Notes: generated by a model from the letters alone, not told the origin. DNA of 64,000 bases from Phytophthora sp. 'mugwort' (GCA_033558025.1 JAUCEF010000013.1:1977001-2041000); one strand, 5' to 3'. Positions 25,887-39,161 are shown, counted from the stretch's first letter. Numbers and translations: made by a program.

Positions 25887-26367
25887 GTCGAACCCTAACT
25901 ATCCGCTACATCGTTTCAAAAATCTGGTTTGCTGGCCCAGCACCGCCACACCTGCGCATCGACGCACGCTCGGCCTCGCCGCCGACCCCCCGCACCCTCC
26001 AGCTCTCCCGGACACATCTATCTGCCACGTCTGCCGATCGCTCCCAGTCCGTCCCTCGCTCATCATGGCGGCTACACCTCAAGTTGACGGCCTGTGGCCT
26101 GAGTGGTCCGCATTACGTCTATGCTGATAGTCCGGTCGGCTCGAATGTTAAGAATACCTGGCCATGCCTCCCAGCAGACCCGAAATAATTGACAACATCG
26201 AAAGCGCCATACGTTCGAAAGCAGTATCTATGTTCGTGAATAGCGGTCCGGGGTCTGTCGGTAGGACAGGACACAACACGTCGGGACTGTGTAGGCAGTG
26301 GCAAAATACACAAGGCATGCAACAAGCAGCAGAGAGTCTCGAACGGCCGTTGACGGAGACAAGAAGA

Positions 26368-26439
26368 AGCGCGGGACCGGGATTGAACCAGTGACCCTTC
26401 GAGCTGCAATCGAACGCTCTACCACTGAGCTACCCGCGC
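26368..26439 (-). tRNA. tRNA-Cys(GCA), array copy 48
   Basis: Variable loop GGGTC; spacer type A with the ACAGGACAC variant, exactly nine units after copy 39. Confidence 0.97.
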
Positions 26440-26920
26440 GTCGAACCCTAACTATCCGCTACATCGTTTCAAAAATCTGGTTTGCAGGCCCGGCACAGCC
26501 ACACCTGCGCATCGACGCACGCTCGGCCTCGCCGCCGACCCCCCGCACCCTCCAGCTCTCCCGGACACATCTATCTGCCACGTCTGCCGATCGCTCCCAG
26601 TCCGTCCCTCGCTCATCATGGCGGCTACACCTCAAGTTGACGGCCTGTGGCCTGAGTGGTCCGCATTACGTCTATGCTGATAGTCCGGTCGGCTCGAATG
26701 TTAAGAATACCTGGCCATGCCTCCCAGCAGACCCGAAATAATTGACAACATCGAAAGCGCCATACGTTCGAAAGCAGTATCTATGTCCGTGAATAGCGGT
26801 CCGGGGTCTGTCGGTAGGACACGACACAACACGTCGGGACTGTGTAGGCAGTGGCAAAATACACAAGGCATGCAACAAGCAGCAGAGAGTCTCGAACGGC
26901 CGTTGACGGAGACAAGAAGA

Positions 26921-26992
26921 AGCGCGGGACCGGGATTGAACCAGTGACCCTTCGAGCTGCAATCGAACGCTCTACCACTGAGCTACCCGCGC
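26921..26992 (-). tRNA. tRNA-Cys(GCA), array copy 49
   Basis: Variable loop GGGTC; spacer type C. Confidence 0.97.
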
Positions 26993-27473
26993 GTCGAACC
27001 CTAACTATCCGCTACATCGTTTCAAAAATCTGGTTTGCAGGCCCGGCACAGCCACACCTGCGCATCGACGCACGCTCGGCCTCGCCGCCGACCCCCCGCA
27101 CCCTCCAGCTCTCCCGGACACATCTATCTGCCACGTCTGCCGATCGCTCCCAGTCCGTCCCTCGCTCATCATGGCGGCTACACCTCAAGTTGACGGCCTG
27201 TGGCCTGAGTGGTCCGCATTACGTCTATGCTGATAGTCCGGTCGGCTCGAATGTTAAGAATACCTGGCCATGCCTCCCAGCAGACCCGAAATAATTGACA
27301 ACATCGAAAGCGCCATACGTTCGAAAGCAGTATCTATGTCCGTGAATAGCGGTCCGGGGTCTGTCGGTAGGACACGACACAACACGTCGGGACTGTGTAG
27401 GCAGTGGCAAAATACACAAGGCATGCAACAAGCAGCAGAGAGTCTCGAACGGCCGTTGACGGAGACAAGAAGA

Positions 27474-27545
27474 AGCGCGGGACCGGGATTGAACCAGTGA
27501 CCCTTCGAGCTGCAATCGAACGCTCTACCACTGAGCTACCCGCGC
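27474..27545 (-). tRNA. tRNA-Cys(GCA), array copy 50
   Basis: Variable loop GGGTC; spacer type C. Confidence 0.97.
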
Positions 27546-28026
27546 GTCGAACCCTAACTATCCGCTACATCGTTTCAAAAATCTGGTTTGCAGGCCCGGC
27601 ACAGCCACACCTGCGCATCGACGCACGCTCGGCCTCGCCGCCGACCCCCCGCACCCTCCAGCTCTCCCGGACACATCTATCTGCCACGTCTGCCGATCGC
27701 TCCCAGTCCGTCCCTCGCTCATCATGGCGGCTACACCTCAAGTTGACGGCCTGTGGCCTGAGTGGTCCGCATTACGTCTATGCTGATAGTCCGGTCGGCT
27801 CGAATGTTAAGAATACCTGGCCATGCCTCCCAGCAGACCCAAAATAATTGACAACATCGAAAGCGCCATACGTTCGAAAGCAGTATCTATGTTCGTGAAT
27901 AGCGGTCCGGGGTCTGTCGGTAGGACACGACACAACACGTCGGGACTGTGTAGGCAGTGGCAAAATACACAAGGCATGCAACAAGCAGCAGAGAGTCTCG
28001 AACGGCCGTTGACGGAGACAAGAAGA

Positions 28027-28098
28027 AGCGCGGGACCGGGATTGAACCAGTGACCCTTCGAGCTGCAATCGAACGCTCTACCACTGAGCTACCCGCGC
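28027..28098 (-). tRNA. tRNA-Cys(GCA), array copy 51
   Basis: Variable loop GGGTC; spacer type A with the GACCCAAAATAA variant. Confidence 0.97.
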
Positions 28099-28579
28099 GT
28101 CGAACCCTAACTATCCGCTACATCGTTTCAAAAATCTGGTTTGCAGGCCCGGCACAGCCACACCTGCGCATCGACGCACGCTCGGCCTCGCCGCCGACCC
28201 CCCGCACCCTCCAGCTCTCCCGGACACATCTATCTGCCACGTCTGCCGATCGCTCCCAGTCCGTCCCTCGCTCATCATGGCGGCTACACCTCAAGTTGAC
28301 GGCCTGTGGCCTGAGTGGTCCGCATTACGTCTATGCTGATAGTCCGGTCGGCTCGAATGTTAAGAATACCTGGCCATGCCTCCCAGCAGACCCAAAATAA
28401 TTGACAACATCGAAAGCGCCATACGTTCGAAAGCAGTATCTATGTTCGTGAATAGCGGTCCGGGGTCTGTCGGTAGGACACGACACAACACGTCGGGACT
28501 GTGTAGGCAGTGGCAAAATACACAAGGCATGCAACAAGCAGCAGAGAGTCTCGAACGGCCGTTGACGGAGACAAGAAGA

Positions 28580-28651
28580 AGCGCGGGACCGGGATTGAAC
28601 CAGTGACCCTTCGAGCTGCAATCGAACGCTCTACCACTGAGCTACCCGCGC
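28580..28651 (-). tRNA. tRNA-Cys(GCA), array copy 52
   Basis: Variable loop GGGTC; spacer type A with the GACCCAAAATAA variant. Confidence 0.97.
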
Positions 28652-29132
28652 GTCGAACCCTAACTATCCGCTACATCGTTTCAAAAATCTGGTTTGCTGG
28701 CCCGGCACAGCCACACCTGCGCATCGACGCACGCTCGGCCTCGCCGCCGACCCCCCGCACCCTCCAGCTCTCCCGGACACATCTATCTGCCACGTCTGCC
28801 GATCGCTCCCAGTCCGTCCCTCGCTCATCATGGCGGCTACACCTCAAGTTGACGGCCTGTGGCCTGAGTGGTCCGCATTACGTCTATGCTGATAGTCCGG
28901 TCGGCTCGAATGTTAAGAATTCCTGGCCATGCCTCCCAGCAGACCCGAAATAATTGACAACATCGAAAGCGCCATACGTTCGAAAGCAGTATCTATGTCC
29001 GTGAATAGCGGTCCGGGGTCTGTCGGTAGGACACGACACAACACGTCGGGACTGTGTAGGCAGTGGCAAAATACACAAGGCATGCAACAAGCAGCAGAGA
29101 GTCTCGAACGGCCGTTGACGGAGACAAGAAGA

Positions 29133-29204
29133 AGCGCGGGACCGGGATTGAACCAGTGACCCTTCGAGCTGCAATCGAACGCTCTACCACTGAGCTACCC
29201 GCGC
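29133..29204 (-). tRNA. tRNA-Cys(GCA), array copy 53
   Basis: Variable loop GGGTC; spacer type B. Confidence 0.97.
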
Positions 29205-29685
29205 GTCGAACCCTAACTATCCGCTACATCGTTTCAAAAATCTGGTTTGCAGGCCCGGCACAGCCACACCTGCGCATCGACGCACGCTCGGCCTCGCCGC
29301 CGACCCCCCGCACCCTCCAGCTCTCCCGGACACATCTATCTGCCACGTCTGCCGATCGCTCCCAGTCCGTCCCTCGCTCATCATGGCGGCTACACCTCAA
29401 GTTGACGGCCTGTGGCCTGAGTGGTCCGCATTACGTCTATGCTGATAGTCCGGTCGGCTCGAATGTTAAGAATACCTGGCCATGCCTCCCAGCAGACCCG
29501 AAATAATTGACAACATCGAAAGCGCCATACGTTCGAAAGCAGTATCTATGTTCGTGAATAGCGGTCCGGGGTCTGTCGGTAGGACACGACACAACACGTC
29601 GGGACTGTGTAGGCAGTGGCAAAATACACAAGGCATGCAACAAGCAGCAGAGAGTCTCGAACGGCCGTTGACGGAGACAAGAAGA

Positions 29686-29757
29686 AGCGCGGGACCGGGA
29701 TTGAACCAGTGACCCTTCGAGCTGCAATCGAACGCTCTACCACTGAGCTACCCGCGC
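29686..29757 (-). tRNA. tRNA-Cys(GCA), array copy 54
   Basis: Variable loop GGGTC; spacer type A. Confidence 0.97.
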
Positions 29758-30238
29758 GTCGAACCCTAACTATCCGCTACATCGTTTCAAAAATCTGGTT
29801 TGCAGGCCCGGCACAGCCACACCTGCGCATCGACGCACGCTCGGCCTCGCCGCCGACCCCCCGCACCCTCCAGCTCTCCCGGACACATCTATCTGCCACG
29901 TCTGCCGATCGCTCCCAGTCCGTCCCTCGCTCATCATGGCGGCTACACCTCAAGTTGACGGCCTGTGGCCTGAGTGGTCCGCATTACGTCTATGCTGATA
30001 GTCCGGTCGGCTCGAATGTTAAGAATACCTGGCCATGCCTCCCAGCAGACCCGAAATAATTGACAACATCGAAAGCGCCATACGTTCGAAAGCAGTATCT
30101 ATGTTCGTGAATAGCGGTCCGGGGTCTGTCGGTAGGACACGACACAACACGTCGGGACTGTGTAGGCAGTGGCAAAATACACAAGGCATGCAACAAGCAG
30201 CAGAGAGTCTCGAACGGCCGTTGACGGAGACAAGAAGA

Positions 30239-30310
30239 AGCGCGGGACCGGGATTGAACCAGTGACCCTTCGAGCTGCAATCGAACGCTCTACCACTGAG
30301 CTACCCGCGC
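30239..30310 (-). tRNA. tRNA-Cys(GCA), array copy 55
   Basis: Variable loop GGGTC; spacer type A. Confidence 0.97.
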
Positions 30311-30791
30311 GTCGAACCCTAACTATCCGCTACATCGTTTCAAAAATCTGGTTTGCAGGCCCGGCACAGCCACACCTGCGCATCGACGCACGCTCGGCCT
30401 CGCCGCCGACCCCCCGCACCCTCCAGCTCTCCCGGACACATCTATCTGCCACGTCTGCCGATCGCTCCCAGTCCGTCCCTCGCTCATCATGGCGGCTACA
30501 CCTCAAGTTGACGGCCTGTGGCCTGAGTGGTCCGCATTACGTCTATGCTGATAGTCCGGTCGGCTCGAATGTTAAGAATACCTGGCCATGCCTCCCAGCA
30601 GACCCAAAATAATTGACAACATCGAAAGCGCCATACGTTCGAAAGCAGTATCTATGTTCGTGAATAGCGGTCCGGGGTCTGTCGGTAGGACACGACACAA
30701 CACGTCGGGACTGTGTAGGCAGTGGCAAAATACACAAGGCATGCAACAAGCAGCAGAGAGTCTCGAACGGCCGTTGACGGAGACAAGAAGA

Positions 30792-30863
30792 AGCGCGGGA
30801 CCGGGATTGAACCAGTGACCCTTCGAGCTGCAATCGAACGCTCTACCACTGAGCTACCCGCGC
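30792..30863 (-). tRNA. tRNA-Cys(GCA), array copy 56
   Basis: Variable loop GGGTC; spacer type A with GACCCAAAATAA, five units after copy 51. Confidence 0.97.
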
Positions 30864-31344
30864 GTCGAACCCTAACTATCCGCTACATCGTTTCAAAAAT
30901 CTGGTTTGCAGGCCCGGCACAGCCACACCTGCGCATCGACGCACGCTCGGCCTCGCCGCCGACCCCCCGCACCCTCCAGCTCTCCCGGACACATCTATCT
31001 GCCACGTCTGCCGATCGCTCCCAGTCCGTCCCTCGCTCATCATGGCGGCTACACCTCAAGTTGACGGCCTGTGGCCTGAGTGGTCCGCATTACGTCTATG
31101 CTGATAGTCCGGTCGGCTCGAATGTTAAGAATACCTGGCCATGCCTCCCAGCAGACCCAAAATAATTGACAACATCGAAAGCGCCATACGTTCGAAAGCA
31201 GTATCTATGTTCGTGAATAGCGGTCCGGGGTCTGTCGGTAGGACAGGACACAACACGTCGGGACTGTGTAGGCAGTGGCAAAATACACAAGGCATGCAAC
31301 AAGCAGCAGAGAGTCTCGAACGGCCGTTGACGGAGACAAGAAGA

Positions 31345-31416
31345 AGCGCGGGACCGGGATTGAACCAGTGACCCTTCGAGCTGCAATCGAACGCTCTACC
31401 ACTGAGCTACCCGCGC
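31345..31416 (-). tRNA. tRNA-Cys(GCA), array copy 57
   Basis: Variable loop GGGTC; spacer type A with both GACCCAAAATAA (five units after copy 52) and ACAGGACAC (nine units after copy 48). Confidence 0.97.
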
Positions 31417-31897
31417 GTCGAACCCTAACTATCCGCTACATCGTTTCAAAAATCTGGTTTGCTGGCCCGGCACAGCCACACCTGCGCATCGACGCACGCT
31501 CGGCCTCGCCGCCGACCCCCCGCACCCTCCAGCTCTCCCGGACACATCTATCTGCCACGTCTGCCGATCGCTCCCAGTCCGTCCCTCGCTCATCATGGCG
31601 GCTACACCTCAAGTTGACGGCCTGTGGCCTGAGTGGTCCGCATTACGTCTATGCTGATAGTCCGGTCGGCTCGAATGTTAAGAATTCCTGGCCATGCCTC
31701 CCAGCAGACCCGAAATAATTGACAACATCGAAAGCGCCATACGTTCGAAAGCAGTATCTATGTCCGTGAATAGCGGTCCGGGGTCTGTCGGTAGGACACG
31801 ACACAACACGTCGGGACTGTGTAGGCAGTGGCAAAATACACAATGCATGCAACAAGCAGCAGAGAGTCTCGAACGGCCGTTGACGGAGACAAGAAGA

Positions 31898-31969
31898 AGC
31901 GCGGGACCGGGATTGAACCAGTGACCCTTCGAGCTGCAATCGAACGCTCTACCACTGAGCTACCCGCGC
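31898..31969 (-). tRNA. tRNA-Cys(GCA), array copy 58
   Basis: Variable loop GGGTC; spacer type B; private variant CAATGCATGC in the trailer near 31842. Confidence 0.97.
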
Positions 31970-32450
31970 GTCGAACCCTAACTATCCGCTACATCGTTTC
32001 AAAAATCTGGTTTGCAGGCCCGGCACAGCCACACCTGCGCATCGACGCACGCTCGGCCTCGCCGCCGACCCCCCGCACCCTCCAGCTCTCCCGGACACAT
32101 CTATCTGCCACGTCTGCCGATCGCTCCCAGTCCGTCCCTCGCTCATCATGGCGGCTACACCTCAAGTTGACGGCCTGTGGCCTGAGTGGTCCGCATTACG
32201 TCTATGCTGATAGTCCGGTCGGCTCGAATGTTAAGAATACCTGGCCATGCCTCCCAGCAGACCCGAAATAATTGACAACATCGAAAGCGCCATACGTTCG
32301 AAAGCAGTATCTATGTCCGTGAATAGCGGTCCGGGGTCTGTCGGTAGGACACGACACAACACGTCGGGACTGTGTAGGCAGTGGCAAAATACACAAGGCA
32401 TGCAACAAGCAGCAGAGAGTCTCGAACGGCCGTTGACGGAGACAAGAAGA

Positions 32451-32522
32451 AGCGCGGGACCGGGATTGAACCAGTGACCCTTCGAGCTGCAATCGAACGC
32501 TCTACCACTGAGCTACCCGCGC
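32451..32522 (-). tRNA. tRNA-Cys(GCA), array copy 59
   Basis: Variable loop GGGTC; spacer type C. Confidence 0.97.
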
Positions 32523-33003
32523 GTCGAACCCTAACTATCCGCTACATCGTTTCAAAAATCTGGTTTGCAGGCCCGGCACAGCCACACCTGCGCATCGACG
32601 CACGCTCGGCCTCGCCGCCGACCCCCCGCACCCTCCAGCTCTCCCGGACACATCTATCTGCCACGTCTGCCGATCGCTCCCAGTCCGTCCCTCGCTCATC
32701 ATGGCGGCTACACCTCAAGTTGACGGCCTGTGGCCTGAGTGGTCCGCATTACGTCTATGCTGATAGTCCGGTCGGCTCGAATGTTAAGAATACCTGGCCA
32801 TGCCTCCCAGCAGACCCGAAATAATTGACAACATCGAAAGCGCCATACGTTCGAAAGCAGTATCTATGTTCGTGAATAGCGGTCCGGGGTCTGTCGGTAG
32901 GACACGACACAACACGTCGGGACTGTGTAGGCAGTGGCAAAATACACAAGGCATGCAACAAGCAGCAGAGAGTCTCGAACGGCCGTTGACGGAGACAAGA
33001 AGA

Positions 33004-33075
33004 AGCGCGGGACCGGGATTGAACCAGTGACCCTTCGAGCTGCAATCGAACGCTCTACCACTGAGCTACCCGCGC
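33004..33075 (-). tRNA. tRNA-Cys(GCA), array copy 60
   Basis: Variable loop GGGTC; spacer type A. Confidence 0.97.
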
Positions 33076-33556
33076 GTCGAACCCTAACTATCCGCTACAT
33101 CGTTTCAAAAATCTGGTTTGCAGGCCCGGCACAGCCACACCTGCGCATCGACGCACGCTCGGCCTCGCCGCCGACCCCCCGCACCCTCCAGCTCTCCCGG
33201 ACACATCTATCTGCCACGTCTGCCGATCGCTCCCAGTCCGTCCCTCGCTCATCATGGCGGCTACACCTCAAGTTGACGGCCTGTGGCCTGAGTGGTCCGC
33301 ATTACGTCTATGCTGATAGTCCGGTCGGCTCGAATGTTAAGAATACCTGGCCATGCCTCCCAGCAGACCCGAAATAATTGACAACATCGAAAGCGCCATA
33401 CGTTCGAAAGCAGTATCTATGTTCGTGAATAGCGGTCCGGGGTCTGTCGGTAGGACACGACACAACACGTCGGGACTGTGTAGGCAGTGGCAAAATACAC
33501 AAGGCATGCAACAAGCAGCAGAGAGTCTCGAACGGCCGTTGACGGAGACAAGAAGA

Positions 33557-33628
33557 AGCGCGGGACCGGGATTGAACCAGTGACCCTTCGAGCTGCAATC
33601 GAACGCTCTACCACTGAGCTACCCGCGC
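33557..33628 (-). tRNA. tRNA-Cys(GCA), array copy 61
   Basis: Variable loop GGGTC; spacer type A. Confidence 0.97.
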
Positions 33629-34109
33629 GTCGAACCCTAACTATCCGCTACATCGTTTCAAAAATCTGGTTTGCTGGCCCGGCACAGCCACACCTGCGCA
33701 TCGACGCACGCTCGGCCTCGCCGCCGACCCCCCGCACCCTCCAGCTCTCCCGGACACATCTATCTGCCACGTCTGCCGATCGCTCCCAGTCCGTCCCTCG
33801 CTCATCATGGCGGCTACACCTCAAGTTGACGGCCTGTGGCCTGAGTGGTCCGCATTACGTCTATGCTGATAGTCCGGTCGGCTCGAATGTTAAGAATACC
33901 TGGCCATGCCTCCCAGCAGACCCGAAATAATTGACAACATCGAAAGCGCCATACGTTCGAAAGCAGTATCTATGTTCGTGAATAGCGGTCCGGGGTCTGT
34001 CGGTAGGACACGACACAACACGTCGGGACTGTGTAGGCAGTGGCAAAATACACAAGGCATGCAACAAGCAGCAGAGAGTCTCGAACGGCCGTTGACGGAG
34101 ACAAGAAGA

Positions 34110-34181
34110 AGCGCGGGACCGGGATTGAACCAGTGACCCTTCGAGCTGCAATCGAACGCTCTACCACTGAGCTACCCGCGC
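34110..34181 (-). tRNA. tRNA-Cys(GCA), array copy 62
   Basis: Variable loop GGGTC; spacer type A. Confidence 0.97.
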
Positions 34182-34662
34182 GTCGAACCCTAACTATCCG
34201 CTACATCGTTTCAAAAATCTGGTTTGCTGGCCCGGCACAGCCACACCTGCGCATCGACGCACGCTCGGCCTCGCCGCCGACCCCCCGCACCCTCCAGCTC
34301 TCCCGGACACATCTATCTGCCACGTCTGCCGATCGCTCCCAGTCCGTCCCTCGCTCATCATGGCGGCTACACCTCAAGTTGACGGCCTGTGGCCTGAGTG
34401 GTCCGCATTACGTCTATGCTGATAGTCCGGTCGGCTCGAATGTTAAGAATACCTGGCCATGCCTCCCAGCAGACCCGAAATAATTGACAACATCGAAAGC
34501 GCCATACGTTCGAAAGCAGTATCTATGTTCGTGAATAGCGGTCCGGGGTCTGTCGGTAGGACACGACACAACACGTCGGGACTGTGTAGGCAGTGGCAAA
34601 ATACACAAGGCATGCAACAAGCAGCAGAGAGTCTCGAACGGCCGTTGACGGAGACAAGAAGA

Positions 34663-34734
34663 AGCGCGGGACCGGGATTGAACCAGTGACCCTTCGAGCT
34701 GCAATCGAACGCTCTACCACTGAGCTACCCGCGC
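34663..34734 (-). tRNA. tRNA-Cys(GCA), array copy 63
   Basis: Variable loop GGGTC; spacer type A. Confidence 0.97.
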
Positions 34735-35215
34735 GTCGAACCCTAACTATCCGCTACATCGTTTCAAAAATCTGGTTTGCAGGCCCGGCACAGCCACACC
34801 TGCGCATCGACGCACGCTCGGCCTCGCCGCCGACCCCCCGCACCCTCCAGCTCTCCCGGACACATCTATCTGCCACGTCTGCCGATCGCTCCCAGTCCGT
34901 CCCTCGCTCATCATGGCGGCTACACCTCAAGTTGACGGCCTGTGGCCTGAGTGGTCCGCATTACGTCTATGCTGATAGTCCGGTCGGCTCGAATGTTAAG
35001 AATACCTGGCCATGCCTCCCAGCAGACCCGAAATAATTGACAACATCGAAAGCGCCATACGTTCGAAAGCAGTATCTATGTTCGTGAATAGCGGTCCGGG
35101 GTCTGTCGGTAGGACACGACACAACACGTCGGGACTGTGTAGGCAGTGGCAAAATACACAAGGCATGCAACAAGCAGCAGAGAGTCTCGAACGGCCGTTG
35201 ACGGAGACAAGAAGA

Positions 35216-35287
35216 AGCGCGGGACCGGGATTGAACCAGTGACCCTTCGAGCTGCAATCGAACGCTCTACCACTGAGCTACCCGCGC
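35216..35287 (-). tRNA. tRNA-Cys(GCA), array copy 64
   Basis: Variable loop GGGTC; spacer type A. Confidence 0.97.
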
Positions 35288-35768
35288 GTCGAACCCTAAC
35301 TATCCGCTACATCGTTTCAAAAATCTGGTTTGCAGGCCCGGCACAGCCACACCTGCGCATCGACGCACGCTCGGCCTCGCCGCCGACCCCCCGCACCCTC
35401 CAGCTCTCCCGGACACATCTATCTGCCACGTCTGCCGATCGCTCCCAGTCCGTCCCTCGCTCATCATGGCGGCTACACCTCAAGTTGACGGCCTGTGGCC
35501 TGAGTGGTCCGCATTACGTCTATGCTGATAGTCCGGTCGGCTCGAATGTTAAGAATTCCTGGCCATGCCTCCCAGCAGACCCGAAATAATTGACAACATC
35601 GAAAGCGCCATACGTTCGAAAGCAGTATCTATGTCCGTGAATAGCGGTCCGGGGTCTGTCGGTAGGACACGACACAACACGTCGGGACTGTGTAGGCAGT
35701 GGCAAAATACACAAGGCATGCAACAAGCAGCAGAGAGTCTCGAACGGCCGTTGACGGAGACAAGAAGA

Positions 35769-35840
35769 AGCGCGGGACCGGGATTGAACCAGTGACCCTT
35801 CGAGCTGCAATCGAACGCTCTACCACTGAGCTACCCGCGC
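35769..35840 (-). tRNA. tRNA-Cys(GCA), array copy 65
   Basis: Variable loop GGGTC; spacer type B; 5' flank carries the extra T and CCAGGCACAG. Confidence 0.97.
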
Positions 35841-36322
35841 GTCGAACCCTAACTATCCGCTACATCGTTTTCAAAAATCTGGTTTGCTGGCCAGGCACAG
35901 CCACACCTGCGCATCGACGCACGCTCGGCCTCGCCGCCGACCCCCCGCACCCTCCAGCTCTCCCGGACACATCTATCTGCCACGTCTGCCGATCGCTCCC
36001 AGTCCGTCCCTCGCTCATCATGGCGGCTACACCTCAAGTTGACGGCCTGTGGCCTGAGTGGTCCGCATTACGTCTATGCTGATAGTCCGGTCGGCTCGAA
36101 TGTTAAGAATACCTGGCCATGCCTCCCAGCAGACCCGAAATAATTGACAACATCGAAAGCGCCATACGTTCGAAAGCAGTATCTATGTCCGTGAATAGCG
36201 GTCCGGGGTCTGTCGGTAGGACACGACACAACACGTCGGGACTGTGTAGGCAGTGGCAAAATACACAAGGCATGCAACAAGCAGCAGAGAGTCTCGAACG
36301 GCAGTTGACGGAGACAAGAAGA

Positions 36323-36394
36323 AGCGCGGGACCGGGATTGAACCAGTGACCCTTCGAGCTGCAATCGAACGCTCTACCACTGAGCTACCCGCGC
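36323..36394 (-). tRNA. tRNA-Cys(GCA), array copy 66
   Basis: Variable loop GGGTC; spacer type C; trailer has GGCAGTTG instead of GGCCGTTG. Confidence 0.97.
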
Positions 36395-36875
36395 GTCGAA
36401 CCCTAACTATCCGCTACATCGTTTCAAAAATCTGGTTTGCAGGCCCGGCACAGCCACACCTGCGCATCGACGCACGCTCGGCCTCGCCGCCGACCCCCCG
36501 CACCCTCCAGCTCTCCCGGACACATCTATCTGCCACGTCTGCCGATCGCTCCCAGTCCGTCCCTCGCTCATCATGGCGGCTACACCTCAAGTTGACGGCC
36601 TGTGGCCTGAGTGGTCCGCATTACGTCTATGCTGATAGTCCGGTCGGCTCGAATGTTAAGAATTCCTGGCCATGCCTCCCAGCAGACCCGAAATAATTGA
36701 CAACATCGAAAGCGCCATACGTTCGAAAGCAGTATCTATGTCCGTGAATAGCGGTCCGGGGTCTGTCGGTAGGACACGACACAACACGTCGGGACTGTGT
36801 AGGCAGTGGCAAAATACACAAGGCATGCAACAAGCAGCAGAGAGTCTCGAACGGCCGTTGACGGAGACAAGAAGA

Positions 36876-36947
36876 AGCGCGGGACCGGGATTGAACCAGT
36901 GACCCTTCGAGCTGCAATCGAACGCTCTACCACTGAGCTACCCGCGC
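36876..36947 (-). tRNA. tRNA-Cys(GCA), array copy 67
   Basis: Variable loop GGGTC; spacer type B; 5' flank carries the extra T. Confidence 0.97.
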
Positions 36948-37429
36948 GTCGAACCCTAACTATCCGCTACATCGTTTTCAAAAATCTGGTTTGCTGGCCA
37001 GGCACAGCCACACCTGCGCATCGACGCACGCTCGGCCTCGCCGCCGACCCCCCGCACCCTCCAGCTCTCCCGGACACATCTATCTGCCACGTCTGCCGAT
37101 CGCTCCCAGTCCGTCCCTCGCTCATCATGGCGGCTACACCTCAAGTTGACGGCCTGTGGCCTGAGTGGTCCGCATTACGTCTATGCTGATAGTCCGGTCG
37201 GCTCGAATGTTAAGAATACCTGGCCATGCCTCCCAGCAGACCCGAAATAATTGACAACATCGAAAGCGCCATACGTTCGAAAGCAGTATCTATGTCCGTG
37301 AATAGCGGTCCGGGGTCTGTCGGTAGGACACGACACAACACGTCGGGACTGTGTAGGCAGTGGCAAAATACACAAGGCATGCAACAAGCAGCAGAGAGTC
37401 TCGAACGGCAGTTGACGGAGACAAGAAGA

Positions 37430-37501
37430 AGCGCGGGACCGGGATTGAACCAGTGACCCTTCGAGCTGCAATCGAACGCTCTACCACTGAGCTACCCGCG
37501 C
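37430..37501 (-). tRNA. tRNA-Cys(GCA), array copy 68
   Basis: Variable loop GGGTC; spacer type C; trailer GGCAGTTG. Confidence 0.97.
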
Positions 37502-37982
37502 GTCGAACCCTAACTATCCGCTACATCGTTTCAAAAATCTGGTTTGCAGGCCCGGCACAGCCACACCTGCGCATCGACGCACGCTCGGCCTCGCCGCCGA
37601 CCCCCCGCACCCTCCAGCTCTCCCGGACACATCTATCTGCCACGTCTGCCGATCGCTCCCAGTCCGTCCCTCGCTCATCATGGCGGCTACACCTCAAGTT
37701 GACGGCCTGTGGCCTGAGTGGTCCGCATTACGTCTATGCTGATAGTCCGGTCGGCTCGAATGTTAAGAATACCTGGCCATGCCTCCCAGCAGACCCGAAA
37801 TAATTGACAACATCGAAAGCGCCATACGTTCGAAAGCAGTATCTATGTTCGTGAATAGCGGTCCGGGGTCTGTCGGTAGGACACGACACAACACGTCGGG
37901 ACTGTGTAGGCAGTGGCAAAATACACAAGGCATGCAACAAGCAGCAGAGAGTCTCGAACGGCCGTTGACGGAGACAAGAAGA

Positions 37983-38054
37983 AGCGCGGGACCGGGATTG
38001 AACCAGTGACCCTTCGAGCTGCAATCGAACGCTCTACCACTGAGCTACCCGCGC
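37983..38054 (-). tRNA. tRNA-Cys(GCA), array copy 69
   Basis: Variable loop GGGTC; spacer type A. Confidence 0.97.
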
Positions 38055-38535
38055 GTCGAACCCTAACTATCCGCTACATCGTTTCAAAAATCTGGTTTGC
38101 AGGCCCGGCACAGCCACACCTGCGCATCGACGCACGCTCGGCCTCGCCGCCGACCCCCCGCACCCTCCAGCTCTCCCGGACACATCTATCTGCCACGTCT
38201 GCCGATCGCTCCCAGTCCGTCCCTCGCTCATCATGGCGGCTACACCTCAAGTTGACGGCCTGTGGCCTGAGTGGTCCGCATTACGTCTATGCTGATAGTC
38301 CGGTCGGCTCGAATGTTAAGAATTCCTGGCCATGCCTCCCAGCAGACCCGAAATAATTGACAACATCGAAAGCGCCATACGTTCGAAAGCAGTATCTATG
38401 TCCGTGAATAGCGGTCCGGGGTCTGTCGGTAGGACACGACACAACACGTCGGGACTGTGTAGGCAGTGGCAAAATACACAAGGCATGCAACAAGCAGCAG
38501 AGAGTCTCGAACGGCCGTTGACGGAGACAAGAAGA

Positions 38536-38607
38536 AGCGCGGGACCGGGATTGAACCAGTGACCCTTCGAGCTGCAATCGAACGCTCTACCACTGAGCTA
38601 CCCGCGC
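38536..38607 (-). tRNA. tRNA-Cys(GCA), array copy 70
   Basis: Variable loop GGGTC; spacer type B; 5' flank carries the extra T. Confidence 0.97.
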
Positions 38608-39089
38608 GTCGAACCCTAACTATCCGCTACATCGTTTTCAAAAATCTGGTTTGCTGGCCAGGCACAGCCACACCTGCGCATCGACGCACGCTCGGCCTCG
38701 CCGCCGACCCCCCGCACCCTCCAGCTCTCCCGGACACATCTATCTGCCACGTCTGCCGATCGCTCCCAGTCCGTCCCTCGCTCATCATGGCGGCTACACC
38801 TCAAGTTGACGGCCTGTGGCCTGAGTGGTCCGCATTACGTCTATGCTGATAGTCCGGTCGGCTCGAATGTTAAGAATACCTGGCCATGCCTCCCAGCAGA
38901 CCCGAAATAATTGACAACATCGAAAGCGCCATACGTTCGAAAGCAGTATCTATGTCCGTGAATAGCGGTCCGGGGTCTGTCGGTAGGACACGACACAACA
39001 CGTCGGGACTGTGTAGGCAGTGGCAAAATACACAAGGCATGCAACAAGCAGCAGAGAGTCTCGAACGGCAGTTGACGGAGACAAGAAGA

Positions 39090-39161
39090 AGCGCGGGACC
39101 GGGATTGAACCAGTGACCCTTCGAGCTGCAATCGAACGCTCTACCACTGAGCTACCCGCGC
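39090..39161 (-). tRNA. tRNA-Cys(GCA), array copy 71
   Basis: Variable loop GGGTC; spacer type C; trailer GGCAGTTG. Confidence 0.97.
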
